From assembly GCA_013423325.1 (NCBI GenBank), contig BLJB01000144.1, positions 1 to 64,000 on the forward strand: DNA of 64,000 nucleotides, written 5' to 3'. The notes below the pieces were generated by a model that saw only the letters and a list, made by a program, of their open reading frames with translations, had not been told where the DNA came from and ran no database searches. The first letter of the stretch is position 1; every line of letters begins with the position of its first letter. This DNA is from Usnea hakonensis. Taxonomy: Eukaryota; Ascomycota; Lecanoromycetes; Lecanorales; Parmeliaceae. Positions 1 to 10,964 of the stretch are shown here, one piece after another. The translations under genes and the position numbers were made by a program.

Positions 1-605
1 GGGAGGGGGAGGGGGAGGGGGAGAGGGGAGAGGGGGGGGAGGGGGGGGGAGGGAGAGCTGGTTCACTTGGGGATGGGGGGGAGCGATAAGGGGGGAAAGG
101 GAGGGGGGTAGGAGATATTAGTACTTAGAGTATGATATTCTTTTAGGTAGGGTCTTGAGTGCTCTACCTATGTATACTTTACTTTACCTACTATACGTTT
201 TGGACTTGGACTTGGAGATGGTCGTTTTCATCGAGCTTTCTTTTCTTTTCTTTTATTCTCCTCGCAGCCTTTTTCAGTAGATATAGCTCTGTTTTTAGTA
301 CCTATATAGATATGGATATGGCTTGGGGAGGGGGAGAGAGGGCGGCGGGAAGATATTGGGGGGGGGGGGGATTGGGTATATTATGTTATATTATGTTGGC
401 GATTTTGATTTTTTTTTCTTTTGGTTCTTTCTTTCTTTCTTTCTTGCGAGCAGATCTTCTTGTCCTGTCCTCTCTTGATTTCCTCCTTCGTCCTCCTCCT
501 CCGTTCCTCCTTTCCGTCTCGGCATTTTCGGCTCAACCCCGCGGACAGCTACGTTGAGGTCCCGTCCTCTCCGTCCCGTCTCTTTTCCCTTTCTCTTTGA
601 ATCGC
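1..605. repeat. G-rich then T-rich low-complexity spacer
   Basis: The first ~120 bases are almost pure GGGGA/GGGGGA runs, a candidate G-quadruplex or polypurine tract. They are followed by T-rich and CT-rich sequence, including a TTTC run near 428-445. No convincing coding segment is visible. The short open frames here read as low-complexity composition. The 3' end of the rhomboid gene lies at the right border. Confidence 0.6.
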
Positions 606-1662
606 TCATAGTCTTCCAACCCTCCGTAACCAAGGCCGCACGAGCGCATAATAGTACGCAATGCCCGCCGCCGTGCCGCCCAAGTGTCCCGCGTGCCCCA
701 CGGACGGAACATACCCCGTCGCCATGCAGTACCCGCTTCCAAGCGCGAAAGCCAGCTCGCCGAGCCAAAGGGGCATGGGGAGGACAAAGAATAGCCGTAT
801 CGGCAGTCTCGGGAGATAACACAGAAGCATGCCGGTGAGACCGCAGATGGCTCCCGACGCACCGACGCTGCCTCCGTAGCGCAGCTGGGCGTCACTGCAG
901 ATCGCGGCGGCACGGTCCCGGCTGATGCGTAGGCCGAGGATTGTGTAGTCTTCGCCTTTTTTGGGCCAGGGCCGGTGGTTGTAGTCGTGCAGTAAAATGT
1001 GCTTTTGCGCTTGCCAGTAGGTGGAGGCCGCTGAGCAGGAGGCTGCGGTGAAGAGCCAGCCGCCTATGAATAGGGGGACATTGAACAGGGTGACGGTGGT
1101 CGGGATGAATCCCCACATGGCGATTGCGTTGACTAAGAGGTGTAGTAGGTTGGCGTGGGCGATGGAGCTGCTGACTAGGACCCACCATCGTCCTTCGTTG
1201 ATGTTTTCGGGGGAGTTGATCAGGTTGCGCTCTATGAAGCGCGAAAGGTCAAAGTTGCTCTCGGCGGTCCATTGGAGGTAATATGTGCCGAGGCAGAGGC
1301 CCGTGACGCCGCTTGTGATCAGTATTGCTTTGTTGCGCGCCCAGAATGACGGGTAGTGGTGGACGTGGTAGCTGTTGGCGTTGTAGCTTCTGTGGAAGGG
1401 CAAGCGGGGTGGGAGTCTGGATAGCGGTTTCAAAGGATTTGGGTGCGGGCTCAAGGACTTGTGGTTGGAAGCGGATCTGTCAGCGGTGACGAGTGATGGA
1501 AGGGTGGGGAAGTGATGGGGTTGGAGCATGTACGTTTCCTGAGCGCGCAAAGGTTTGGCTTGACCGCTTTAAGAGCAAACTTGGGAGCTGGCTGGGGTGT
1601 GCCAGTGGTCTGGGATGTGGCCAGGTAAGCAGTCTATGGATGGACCTCGTTGAAAGGGCCAT
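606..1662 (-). CDS. Rhomboid-family intramembrane serine protease, probably mitochondrial
   Basis: Rhomboids cut transmembrane substrates inside the lipid bilayer; mitochondrial members process inner-membrane proteins. My model has two exons, complement(606..1457, 1534..1662), giving 326 residues. The intron 1533-1458 opens GTACAT, has a GCTGAC branch point and ends CACAAG, keeping phase 0. Without it the long frame begins only at a TTG. Visible features are an Arg/Ser-rich N-terminus with almost no acidic residues (transit-peptide-like), a GRWW...H...HLLVN segment, the catalytic serine in GASGAICG (about residue 244) and the catalytic histidine in GHAGHLGG (about residue 301), plus several hydrophobic segments. 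Family assignment is strong. Mitochondrial targeting and exact substrates are inferred. Confidence 0.82.
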
Positions 1663-2477
1663 GAGGTCGTCGTCATGTTGGAGGGAATTGTGCTAGAGGA
1701 CAGCGATGGAGATGATTGCGTATTTTTGGTAATTTTAATTGATGCTTGATTGGCTCGTGAATATGAGGCTACTTTAGAGCGGCATGCTTTACATAAGTAG
1801 GTAAGGTACCTAAGGTAGGTACCTCAAGATAGGAGGTACCCCCACTATTTCGTTATCGGTCATAAAGTACGCCGTAGTGTCTGTGTGCTTTGTTCTTATG
1901 CTTATGTTGTATTCCAGGGATGTGGTGTGGTCCTTGCGCTTCTCCGTTGTTTTGGGTTCGGACCAAGAACAGCAATCATGTTCCCCTTACATGCCACATT
2001 AAAACCCAGATATTATTGCTGTCTTTGAAGGGTCAGGTGGGTAAAGTATGCACGGACAAGGAAATAATTTCAAAAACCTACTTCTTAAATAAGGAAGAAA
2101 GGAGGAATTAAATTCTAAAAAATATGTTTAAACAACTACAGTGTGAATACCGAGGGTGGATGGGCCACCAATCAAAAAGCCGCTTCCTTCTCCTCTTTCC
2201 CTATTGAGCCCCTCACCGTGTAAAGTATTCTATCACTGCTTCCAACATCAACACAGCCTTGACCTTCTCATCCTTTTCTTTCTTTCTTTTTCTCCCTCTT
2301 CTCTATTTCTTCCTTCTCTCTCTACCTGTCTCTCCTGTCGCACGAGCTGCAAGCGACAAACTCACCACTTTGCATCCTCCATTACTAAGTGCCAACATTT
2401 TTGTCTTAGGCGATTTGTTCGCACAACACTTCTATTGCCATCTCTGGCCTTCTATTCTTTAGACTGTCATCGCAGGA
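1663..2477. other. Divergent intergenic region with AGGTACCT motifs
   Basis: This is the shared upstream region of the rhomboid (-) and F-box-like (+) genes. A cluster of overlapping AAGGTACCTAAGGTAGGTACCT-type motifs lies at about 1799-1845. A long CT-rich tract occupies about 2255-2340, just before the F-box-like gene, as is common in fungal promoters. No additional gene is supported. Confidence 0.45.
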
Positions 2478-3158
2478 ATGCCCTCCTTTCTGTCGTTGCC
2501 CCCAGAGATACGCTGTCAGATTTACCGTGAGCTCCGCTCCTTCAACTCCCCTCTGATTAGATCGCCCTGCGGCGATGAGATAGGCTACTGTAGCTTTGGC
2601 TTTCATTCCCGCATCCTCGAGACGAGTCGTCAGCTATCCTACGAGGCTAAGCAGGTCTTATACGGCGAGAACAATTGGACTTTCTTTGCATCCCACCGAA
2701 AGCATTTCTGCTCCGATATCTTCCGAATCCAACCTATGGCCCTCATTCTGCCCTTCGTCAAGAGGGCACATATCAGATTCGCCATGTTTCATTGGCTTCT
2801 TTGGGCATCCCACGGGCTCATGAGTAAAGATGGCGAGATGATCCAGAACAACGTCAAAGAGATCTGCCTCGTGCTTCTCACCGCTCCTGCTCTCCGAACC
2901 GTCAAGATTATATGGACCGAAACATGCTACACATGCCCCATGCGAACCCCGTTGATCTTGAACAGTGTGAACAGCGTGCACAGCCTTATTTCTGACATTT
3001 TACGGCCTTTACGTACTCTCCCAACAACGAGCGAACTTCAAAAGAGTAACATAAGGGTAGTCGACAGGAACGGGGTGAAGTTGACAAAGATGGAGCACGA
3101 TTTTTCGGAATGCGTTGACGAGGTCATTGTCTTCCACCGTTCTAGGAAGGTATTCTGA
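2478..3158 (+). CDS. F-box-like domain protein, hypothetical
   Basis: Single exon of 226 residues starting at an ATG preceded by a CT-rich leader. The N-terminus (FLSLPPEIRCQIYRELRSF, residues 4-22) fits the F-box-like consensus LPxEIRxxIYxxL found in many small fungal proteins. The typical follow-on segment is also present: SRILETSRQLSYEAKQVLYGENNW carries the R-Q-hx-E-A-x-x-h-hYGxN pattern of fungal F-box/2EXR-type proteins. The remainder is predicted globular with no recognised motif. The likely role is as a substrate adaptor of an SCF ubiquitin ligase or an orphan member of that expanded family. The F-box call rests on a short motif, so function stays open. Confidence 0.6.
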   Translation: MPSFLSLPPEIRCQIYRELRSFNSPLIRSPCGDEIGYCSFGFHSRILETSRQLSYEAKQVLYGENNWTFFASHRKHFCSDIFRIQPMALILPFVKRAHIRFAMFHWLLWASHGLMSKDGEMIQNNVKEICLVLLTAPALRTVKIIWTETCYTCPMRTPLILNSVNSVHSLISDILRPLRTLPTTSELQKSNIRVVDRNGVKLTKMEHDFSECVDEVIVFHRSRKVF

Positions 3159-3543
3159 GTGGTATGGGCACTGTTAACACATTACGTTGTGGTCTCGTGG
3201 CCATGAAATTCGCTGCTGTTTACGATCCACGATATTACGCCCCCATTGCTGGACGGTACTTAGTAAGGTGACACGGTTAGTAGGGAAAACAAAGGCAATA
3301 ATATCACAGAGGAGAATACAATGGAATTCAATCGACGCTTTATGCAAGGTCTCAAGGCATTGTTCGTCTTCATTCATTGTACCTGCGACATAGATCCCGC
3401 AAATTCAATAACGTGGCAGCTTCACTCCATCACAACCATTCTAGCATTTTGCTTCACTTCTAACGACATCTCAAAATCGACTTCCATTCACTCTCACCAG
3501 TAATCTTCATCCACCACAGAATCGCAACTACTTTACCCCCACG
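3159..3543. other. Short intergenic region
   Basis: About 385 bases between two same-strand genes. The last 60 bases before the ATG at 3544 are CA/CT-rich (a typical fungal leader). I see no gene or repeat. Confidence 0.4.
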
Positions 3544-4983
3544 ATGTCGTGCTTGCCGTCAGTTTCCAACGAGCTTTGCCCGTCGCCGGGCATATTTTTC
3601 GCTAGAGTGCCTATTAGCTCTACCGCAGCCGGTCAGCCAACAGTATTTTCCGGGCTCCGTCGCGGCTCCAGTCAACAATCTGTTGATACTTCAAACTTCA
3701 GTAAGCAGAGGGGACGAGCCAACAGTGATGCACGCGCTGTTCTGGCAAAGCCACAAGCCCGTGGCCGAAGAAGGAGTACTAATTTCGGATCAACCCAAGA
3801 GTACGGGAACGTTTGCAACTCACCTTCGGCGCCGCGACTTGAACTCAATTTTAGCCAGCGCAAAGTACAGGAGCTTGTCAAGCTAAGAAAGCTGAAGCTG
3901 AGAGAGGCAGAGCGCATTGGGGACCAGGCTGAAATCTTTAGACTGAAGAATTTGAATCTCTTTGATGACATTGAGAAGGACGCAAAAGAAGGTGATGAGC
4001 CAAAAGGTGCTTGTTGTACTGATTACCTTACGGGACCAATTGATCACCGCGGCTTCACTTCACAATCTGACGGTCGTGACATTGAATTCGCTCCTCAGTC
4101 AAAGCAGCCAAAGGGAATCAATCAAGGGCACACGGCCACCCTTTGCTGGCACTTGAAGCTCCAGTACGCGCAAGGTCTGACAGTGCCTGCAGAGTTCTCA
4201 GAATGCGACATCCACCCTACCCCGAGCCTAGACATCTTCTCCAGTCCGAGCTCCGCAACCCAGCCCGCATTGCCAAATTCGCTCCGCTCCGAGCCAACGC
4301 AGTCTTGGCACCTCAAGAACGTCTCATCCATCGGCTCCTCCACGCTTACAAATCCCTCCAAAACGTCTACTCCCGCTACATCCTCATCGACGACTATCGC
4401 CCCAAGGTTATCGTCGCCCACGAAGCCATCTGCAAAAAGTATAACAACGAATTCGTCACTTGGACATGAACTCGACGAGACGGATCCGTTCTTATACATC
4501 GCCAAGTATATTCAAAGACATGCCAAGGGAGGCAGGCAATCCAAAGCGGCCAGACATTTCAGAGCCCAAGCTCCCACTCCGGTAAATAACCGCGCGAGTC
4601 AAATCCAGTGTAAATGCGCAAATCACAACTGCAATGTCTGCCTCTCCGGTTCTCCAAGCAAGCACTGCCGCTTTTGCAAGCTGCCCGGACTACTACCCGA
4701 AATCGCGGCCGCGGTAGACCGCATCGAGGAAATAAAGACATCAATCTTTGCGCACCCGGATACCAATTCGCAAGCGCAGGAGCCATCAGAAGCCGACGAG
4801 TTTCGCAAGTTTGAGGCCTTGCAGGAAGATGTGAAGCTGGTGGAGATGTACTGCACGGAGATGGAGAAGAGGTGTAGGAACGGTGTTTGGTGGGAAGGGT
4901 GGCTGATTGTGCGGGATCTGAAGCGCCAGGGTATCGTTGGGTCGAGGCCTCTTGGTGGTGGAGGGGACAAACCGGTTGCCTGA
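3544..4983 (+). CDS. Unrecognised basic/Ser-rich protein with internal frame-switch anomaly
   Basis: The uninterrupted frame from the ATG at 3544 encodes 479 residues; I do not recognise a family. Residues ~95-140 (LNFSQRKVQELVKLRKLKLREAERIGDQAEIF region) are charged and helical. The C-terminal third has a Cys/His-rich stretch (CKCANHNCNVC...CRFCKL, about residues 357-380) resembling a zinc-binding cluster, then an acidic helical tail. The middle (about 4221-4466) is low-complexity Ser/Thr in this frame, but the +2 frame of the same bases looks better coding (see findings). The true structure may therefore contain introns that switch frames, or a frameshift. Treat the continuous model as provisional. 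Confidence 0.5.
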   Translation: MSCLPSVSNELCPSPGIFFARVPISSTAAGQPTVFSGLRRGSSQQSVDTSNFSKQRGRANSDARAVLAKPQARGRRRSTNFGSTQEYGNVCNSPSAPRLELNFSQRKVQELVKLRKLKLREAERIGDQAEIFRLKNLNLFDDIEKDAKEGDEPKGACCTDYLTGPIDHRGFTSQSDGRDIEFAPQSKQPKGINQGHTATLCWHLKLQYAQGLTVPAEFSECDIHPTPSLDIFSSPSSATQPALPNSLRSEPTQSWHLKNVSSIGSSTLTNPSKTSTPATSSSTTIAPRLSSPTKPSAKSITTNSSLGHELDETDPFLYIAKYIQRHAKGGRQSKAARHFRAQAPTPVNNRASQIQCKCANHNCNVCLSGSPSKHCRFCKLPGLLPEIAAAVDRIEEIKTSIFAHPDTNSQAQEPSEADEFRKFEALQEDVKLVEMYCTEMEKRCRNGVWWEGWLIVRDLKRQGIVGSRPLGGGGDKPVA

Positions 4984-5089
4984 TGCCCGTTCATTTTATC
5001 AAGGAGGTTTTGTGATCTGAGAAGGTATCGTGGGGTGGAGGGGGGGGGGTGTGAAGCGCGTAATTTTGGTGCATGCATATACAGTGCTT

Positions 5090-5122
<33 letters not shown>

Positions 5123-6719
5123 TTTCAATTTTTNNGGTTTTTTTTTTTTTTTTTTTTTTTTTTTGTAAAACTTTCAAATTTGCTTGAACACCACTCCCTC
5201 AAATCTTTCCCCATCCCTCCTCTCAATTCCCTCAACCCCCCTCCCCCCCTCCTCAATCGGTGAAAGCTTTCTCGAGCCCGCGAATCGAACTTCATGTGAG
5301 CCCGCCTCTTTATTTCGTTATCCTGTCGTTGCTTTAAGGGGGGGGGGGGAGGAGGGAGGGGGGGTTTATCTTTTTATCTTTTCATCTAGGTATCTAGGTA
5401 TCTATCTATCTATCTATCTGATGAGTCAGGATAAGGGGGGGTAGGGGTGTAGGATAGGCGATAGGGGATATGGATATAGTACAAGAAAAAAACGGGGAAG
5501 ATTTTTCTTTTCTTTCCATCGTCTGAAATGAAACGAAAACGGAGTCTTAATAATACTGTTCTGTTCTGTTTTTCTACCGTTTATTTTATTATATTAGTTA
5601 CTTTATTTTTTTTAGTAGGTTGGTTGGTTGGTAGGGAACGCCACTTACTTACTTACTTATATTTATTCACGACCACCGTCCGTCCGTCCTGAGAAGTTGT
5701 TGAGGGGTGCGGTGAGGGGATCTCGAGGGAGTGGGAGAGGCGTAAAGAGGAGTGTAAGGGGCGGATGTTTAAGAGGATAGCGCTGGGGGATGGATGGTAT
5801 AGCGGAGTGGACTCATCTCGTGGTGATGTGTGATTGATGCTGAATGAATGGATGGATGAATGAAGGGGAGGGAGGGAGTTGAGTTGCCGGGAGGGAGGGA
5901 GGGAGCGGTGGGAGCGGAGGTGCAGCGAGCGCTAACGATCATGCGGAGAAAATTGCTGGATTATTTTTTGAACATCGAGTGATTTATTTCTGAAGGATTG
6001 GAATTCTGATGGGAGCGTTGATTTGATTTGACTCGATTCGGATGTATGTGTTGTGTTGGGTTGTGAGTTGGGAGTTGTGCTGTGGGTTTCTTTCTGGTGG
6101 AGCATGTAGATAAGGTAGCTAAGTTTGCGCGCTTTGTGGTGCGCTGTGCTGATGTGGGTTTGGAGGAGGGGGAGATTGGCTGGGAGGGGGAGGATGGGGA
6201 AGAGGGGGGTTGGGTAAGGGGGACTTGGGTAGGTTGAGAGATGGAGGGGGAGGGGGGATGGGGAGTTTGATGGGAGTGGAGTGGAGACGATGAAAACACT
6301 CGGTGACGACTTTTTCCTCTGGTTGCATAGGTAGAGAAATCCTAAGGATCGGAATGCTGTATTGATGATGGAAGTGGCTTGGTTATGGTTGTTGGTTGAA
6401 TCGTGAAGAAAGGGGCTGGAAGCTATGAGTGGAGTGGGACTGGTGAGGTTTCGTGAATGAGGGAGGCTTTGTATGTTGTACTTGGATTAGATCACTCTGC
6501 AAGACTTGAAGTGCTTGAGTTAGTACTCAATGGTTGCAAGACTGCTTAGTCACTATGACCGTTTGGTGTTGGTGTACTAGAGGCGAGTGTGTTGTGTCCA
6601 ATCGCTTTTTATACTCGTACCTCTCACAAGTCCACCAAACAAGCCTATCCGCCAACACAATCCATGCAGTCGTCTAACGCTGCTCCTGCAAATGACCAAC
6701 CCGCCATAACAAAAGCGAT
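4984..6719. repeat. Low-complexity spacer with assembly join (N at 5134-5135)
   Basis: Contains poly-T tracts of about 24-27 bases on both sides of a 2-nt N run, so the join is artificial or unresolved. Further on are C-rich and G-rich tracts (5230-5260, 5338-5366), a TCTA microsatellite (~5391-5418), and long GGGA/GGGAGG runs (5860-5925, 6160-6260). No gene is supported; open frames here are compositional. The 3' end of the dioxygenase gene forms the right border. Confidence 0.6.
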
Positions 6720-7776
6720 TCACAACCCATCGTCGTGCCGCCACACCTTCATCCACCTCTGATCTAACGCCGCTCCTTCCTCATAAAACCTCAGATCACT
6801 GGACAGCCTAATCCTGCCGAGCTCGTCCTCGTTCTGAGTCGCAGTATGGATCATATACGGCTTATGAAACACCACGTCGCCTGCCTCGTAATCACCCACC
6901 AACCATCTCAACCTCCCGCCGGCCCTCACCCGCCCAAACTCTTCGGCGTCATGCGATAGGAACCCATCTTTCATCATGTTCTTGTTGAACGCATCCATAC
7001 GTTCCTCCGCACTCATCGTCGTCGCATTCCGTGCAAACTCGGCTTCTAGCTCCTCGCCGAGCGCATTGCTGTTTTCGAGATACATTAGGCCACCACTCGT
7101 CGCGGGGCAGTCACCAATCGGTACCCACACGGTCAGGAACTCAGCCTCGCCTCCTCGTAGAAAATACTTGTCGTAGTGGATGCCGGTGCTGAGGCTTCCC
7201 GGGCAGTTGTGACGCAGCATGGCGCGGTCTACTAATACTTCCTTACTCCAGCCCGTGAAGTCCCGAATAAAGCTACGGAGAGCAGGGTGGGTGAGGAATT
7301 GGCGGTAGGTGGGCGTTGCGTGGACTGAGTCGAGTAATTCGAGGACTTGTTGCTCGGGAGTGCCGCCGATGCCTTGGTGCACGAAGGGGTCGTTGGCTGG
7401 GTCAAAGATGCCGTCGCGTGGGGACGTGGATGGGAGGAGAATGCCGGTTGGGGAGAGTTGTTTGAAATAGCTGATGTGTGTTCGTCAAGGATCCAAGGAT
7501 AAATGATGGAGACGAGAGAAGTTCGATGGCGGCTTCGACTTACTGTTCCCGCATATCGAGAACGTCTTCTCGAGGAATGAGATTTTTTACCCAAAGATAG
7601 CCATCGCGGTCATAGCGTGCTCTCATTTCTTCACATGGTGTATCGGTTGTGACGAATTGCATCCAGCCTGTTGACGAGACGTCGACATGGTTCCCTTTGT
7701 TCGAGCGCAGTGTTGGGAGCTTCCGGGGAGTGACGATGCGGTCGTGAATAGGAAATTGTACGTCGCAAGATGCCAT
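6720..7776 (-). CDS. Phytanoyl-CoA dioxygenase (PhyH) family Fe(II)/2OG enzyme
   Basis: Two exons, complement(6720..7470, 7544..7776), 327 residues. The intron 7543-7471 opens GTAAGT and closes ACATCAG, with a TTGACG branch point. Splicing yields MREHYFKQLSPTGILLP, the usual PhyH junction region. The N-terminal part has the YDRDGYLWVKNLI segment typical of the family start. The metal-binding H-x-D lies in STGIHYDKYF, the distal histidine is in YMIHTATQNE, and the 2OG-binding arginine lies shortly after (GRIRLSSDLRF). The enzyme would hydroxylate a small molecule or lipid using 2-oxoglutarate; the substrate cannot be read from sequence. Fungal relatives occur both in primary and secondary metabolism, and no pathway partner is adjacent. 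Confidence 0.85.
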
Positions 7777-8957
7777 TGTTGTTTGTAGATGTTTGATTGG
7801 AGGAATTCATGAGAAAGACTGGCAGGCGTAGACTTGATTACTCGTAGATGATAAGGAGGGGTCAATGACATCATATCACGTGTCGAGCTGACAGAGCAGA
7901 ATGTCCCTAGCAATGCGAACATGGAGCACAGACGTCGTGGTGAAGTAGTGGTTCGGTTGAAGAAGAGAGCATCAGTTCTGTTTCTCTCGATTGGGTCATG
8001 TCGTCGACATTGGTTCCAGTAAGTGCACTGTTGATGATAGAAAGGTTAGAGTAATCTTCAGCCGTACCTGCTCCAGCCTTACACAAGCCAGCTAGCTGCC
8101 TTCTTTATCTAGCGAAGATAAGAAAGGGACCACCGCTTATATTTGCATGGAGAGTAGGTGTACTTGGTGAGACATTGTTAGGTAGAAACAGAACGTCGCC
8201 CGAAAAGCCTAACCGTTCAAGGTATGGCTCTATATGTTTGCGCCCCACCACGGGCAATAAGTTCAAACCTGTGATGCAGATCGCAGCGTTTCATTGCATA
8301 TCAAGTCCTTCATTGCATGCGACTCTACGCCATTTGACTGCGGACGTCAGCCTACCGAGACATTCAACGCCAAAACCAGACTATTATCAAGCTCTCCGTG
8401 GTTGATATGCGGGTTGCCTTGTTGCCGTGCCGCAAGGCTGCCTTGATGATCTCCTACTTGTGAAACAAACCTGTCTGCAAACATTTCAGGCTACGAAAGG
8501 AATCTTGTCTCTGAACAAATCGGGCGTTTTTTTCGACTCGCATGCAGCACAACTGTCTGGACACAACGATGTAGTCAACAAGAGCTAGGCTTTCAAACGG
8601 AGCTGAATAGCGTGCATAGGGTTTACGTACCATTATATTCAGCTCTGCCGCTTTATGCCACGACTGACTTTCAGCTAGCAGTGCCTCCCATTGTCAATGA
8701 TGACTACCTCTCGGTGAGTATATTCTTTCTGCAGGTCGCATCCTTCAACTTTTCCCCAAACTCACATTGGCCAGTGAGATGGACGGCTATGCCATCCTTA
8801 GCATGAGACTCGGTAGAAGAGGGCGCGTGCCGCACGGCGGATTGTGCCAGAGACGTTCAGCGAGAACATAAATCCTGCTTCATTCCTCCTCAGAATTAGC
8901 CAAGTTTTCGCTTGCATTGTCTCATTTAGAAACACTACGAATGCATGCATAACAGAT
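7777..8957. other. Divergent spacer with a possible transcription-factor relic
   Basis: Upstream of both the PhyH gene (-) and the Pth11-like gene (+). At about 8531-8713 on + there is an open stretch ending in a segment like FQLAVPPIVNDDYLS followed immediately by a perfect donor GTGAGT (8714). The P-x-V-N-D-x-x-L pattern resembles the region after the core of fungal Zn2Cys6 regulators, but there is no zinc cluster and no start. It is at most a relic. Nothing else is recognised. Confidence 0.25.
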
Positions 8958-10312
8958 ATGAGTAATCAACTATACCCGCCTCCAGATGGAAACCAAAACA
9001 GAACAGGGGTAATCATTGGAATGGTCATTGGTCCTATCACCATAGCATTTGTATTTGTCGTCTTGCGATTGTACACACGATTGTTTCTGACGAAGGCTGC
9101 TCGCTGGGATGATTGGACCATCCTTCTTGCCTTAGTAATCACCTCTCTCTCCAGTCATTGAATTTGATTTGCTGATTGTAATGAAGATTGGCAGTATCAT
9201 CGGTGGCGGACTTGACGTTCCAGAAATTCGCAATGGGTTCGGCCGGCACGAGTACTACCTCACCGATCATCAGATCCAAGAATTCAAGAAATACACCTAT
9301 GGCGAATGGCTTCAGACTTTCTTTACTCTGATGGCGACCAAGGTGTCAATTTGTTTGCTCTTGCTCCGCATTTCCCCTAACAAGCGGATCATAAGGCCCA
9401 TCCAAAGCCTAGTAGTATTTTTGATCCTTTCGAACATCGTGCTGTCCCTTATCTGGATTCTGCAATGCATTCCTGTGGATGCAGCTTGGGTTGCCACGAA
9501 GCAAACGTCCGCAAAATGCATTACGCAAGGACAGGTCCAAAGAGTCATCATATCTCAAGCCAGCAAGTTGCTTGAACATATTGCGTCATTCCGTCCATGC
9601 TGACTCATGTCAGTCATATCAATCATTTCAGATTTCATCCTTGCAGGTTTCCCAATGATCATTTTATATAACGCTCAGATCGGCAGTCGCAACAAAGCCC
9701 TGCTATGCGGCCTCATGGGTCTCGGGATCTTGTGAGCTTCATCTACTTCTATGTTCCGTCTTTGTTTGGCGAATGTGGACTGATTTCGTGTCCAGGACTG
9801 CAGCATGTTGCATCGTCCGCACAGTCGACAATTGGCAGAATGATCATGCTGATCCAACTTGTATTCCACGTTTCCTATGACTAGCTCGCCGGGATCGCTC
9901 TGACATTACCTAGGGGTTAGCGTTGACAATTTCCTTTGGCGAAGGTTGGCATCTCACTCTTCCCATTACTCTACACGCGCTGACATTCCATAGCGCTGAA
10001 GTCAACATTGGTATTGTCGCAGCCTGCATACCTACCTTGCTGCCTCTCTACCGTCTTTTTCGTGACAGAATCATCACTGCCCGCCAGAGTTCTACGTCGA
10101 CAACGGGCCTATTCACATATCTCATCTTCGGTCGGGGTCCTAGATCGGACGCCTCGTCACGAAAAGCTATATGGGGTTCGGGGAGAAAAGACGAACTCTC
10201 TATTCCTCCAAACGCCAAGTGGGCAAATTCTTCGTCGCCCGGTTTCATCAAAGTCAGAAAGGCAGAGGTCGAGGATGTGGAAATGCAGAGACGGGCAATG
10301 GAGACGCGCTAG
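8958..10312 (+). CDS. Pth11-like integral membrane protein (fungal rhodopsin-fold domain)
   Basis: Six exons: 8958..9134, 9187..9562, 9614..9731, 9796..9860, 9914..9944, 9994..10312; 361 residues. Joined, they give the family hallmarks in order: RLYTRLFLTKAARWDDWTI, GFGRHEYYL, WLQTFFTLMATKVSICLLLLRI, LIWILQCIPVDAAW, SDFILAGFPMIILYNAQI, AACCIVRTVD, and a WxxxEVNIGIVAACIPTLLPL-type segment. About seven hydrophobic helices are expected, with a Ser-rich cytoplasmic tail. Intron 2 (9563-9613) uses a GC donor in a GCAAGT context; exon 5 is only 31 nt. Each junction restores a family motif, which supports the model. Relatives are candidate GPCR-like sensors at the plasma membrane; the ligand is unknown. 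No CFEM domain is present at the N-terminus. Confidence 0.8.
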
Positions 10313-10964
10313 CCAGATGAACCTGAACTTGCATTAATCTGATCCTGGAGCTGATCAGGCGAATGGGACAGCCTTTGAGGCTTGGAAAGGCTCATCCGAA
10401 GCCCCTTGTCTGACAATTCTGGTGACAGCGTATGGAAGAGCAGATGAAGCGTGCCTGAATCACGCTCATGTCTTACGAACCGATAGATCCTCTGTCTTGC
10501 GAATGGCCATCTTCTCTAGATACCCAAATAAAGCCTTCTATGCTAGCCAGGTCGTCTTCTTCGTTTCGTTGATAAATACAGTCTTCACTATCCTTAAGAT
10601 ATTCAGATAATAACGCGCATAAATAGTGTAGCGCAGGTGAAGAAGTTGGAATCACAATGATGGAGAATTGCTGGAAGCTTTACGCTAGTACAATACGGAG
10701 TAAGATACCTTAGGTACTTGATTTACCCTTAGTGTAAATTTCAAATTTCAGCCCTACGGAGTTGCATCATTCCAGGTCAATTACGGAAACAAGTGTATCC
10801 GTACGGAGTATCTTATATTAAGGTATCATCAACATAGAATCTTTTGGTGAAGTATATCCTTCTCCCCGGGTATCAAATCTACTTGTAGCACTATCACCGC
10901 ATACTCTTCACGGCAAAACATTGAGTGGTCAGACTCCGATCCTTCCACGAAACTACGTCATCTC
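10313..10964. other. Intergenic region with TACGGAGTA motifs
   Basis: Contains two perfect TACGGAGTA copies (10694-10702, 10802-10810), the second within the palindrome CCGTACGG, plus a partial copy at 10755-10762. Otherwise it is AT-rich. No gene is supported. It should include the promoter of the vacuolar transporter. Confidence 0.5.

Noticed and set aside
159..557. Plus-strand open frame of about 130 codons at the left end
   Set aside because: Phe/Ser/Leu-rich translation of T-rich DNA; no family, compositional only.
5961..6328. Two overlapping Pro/Ser-rich frames on the minus strand
   Set aside because: They mirror GGGGGA runs on the + strand; no homology-like features.
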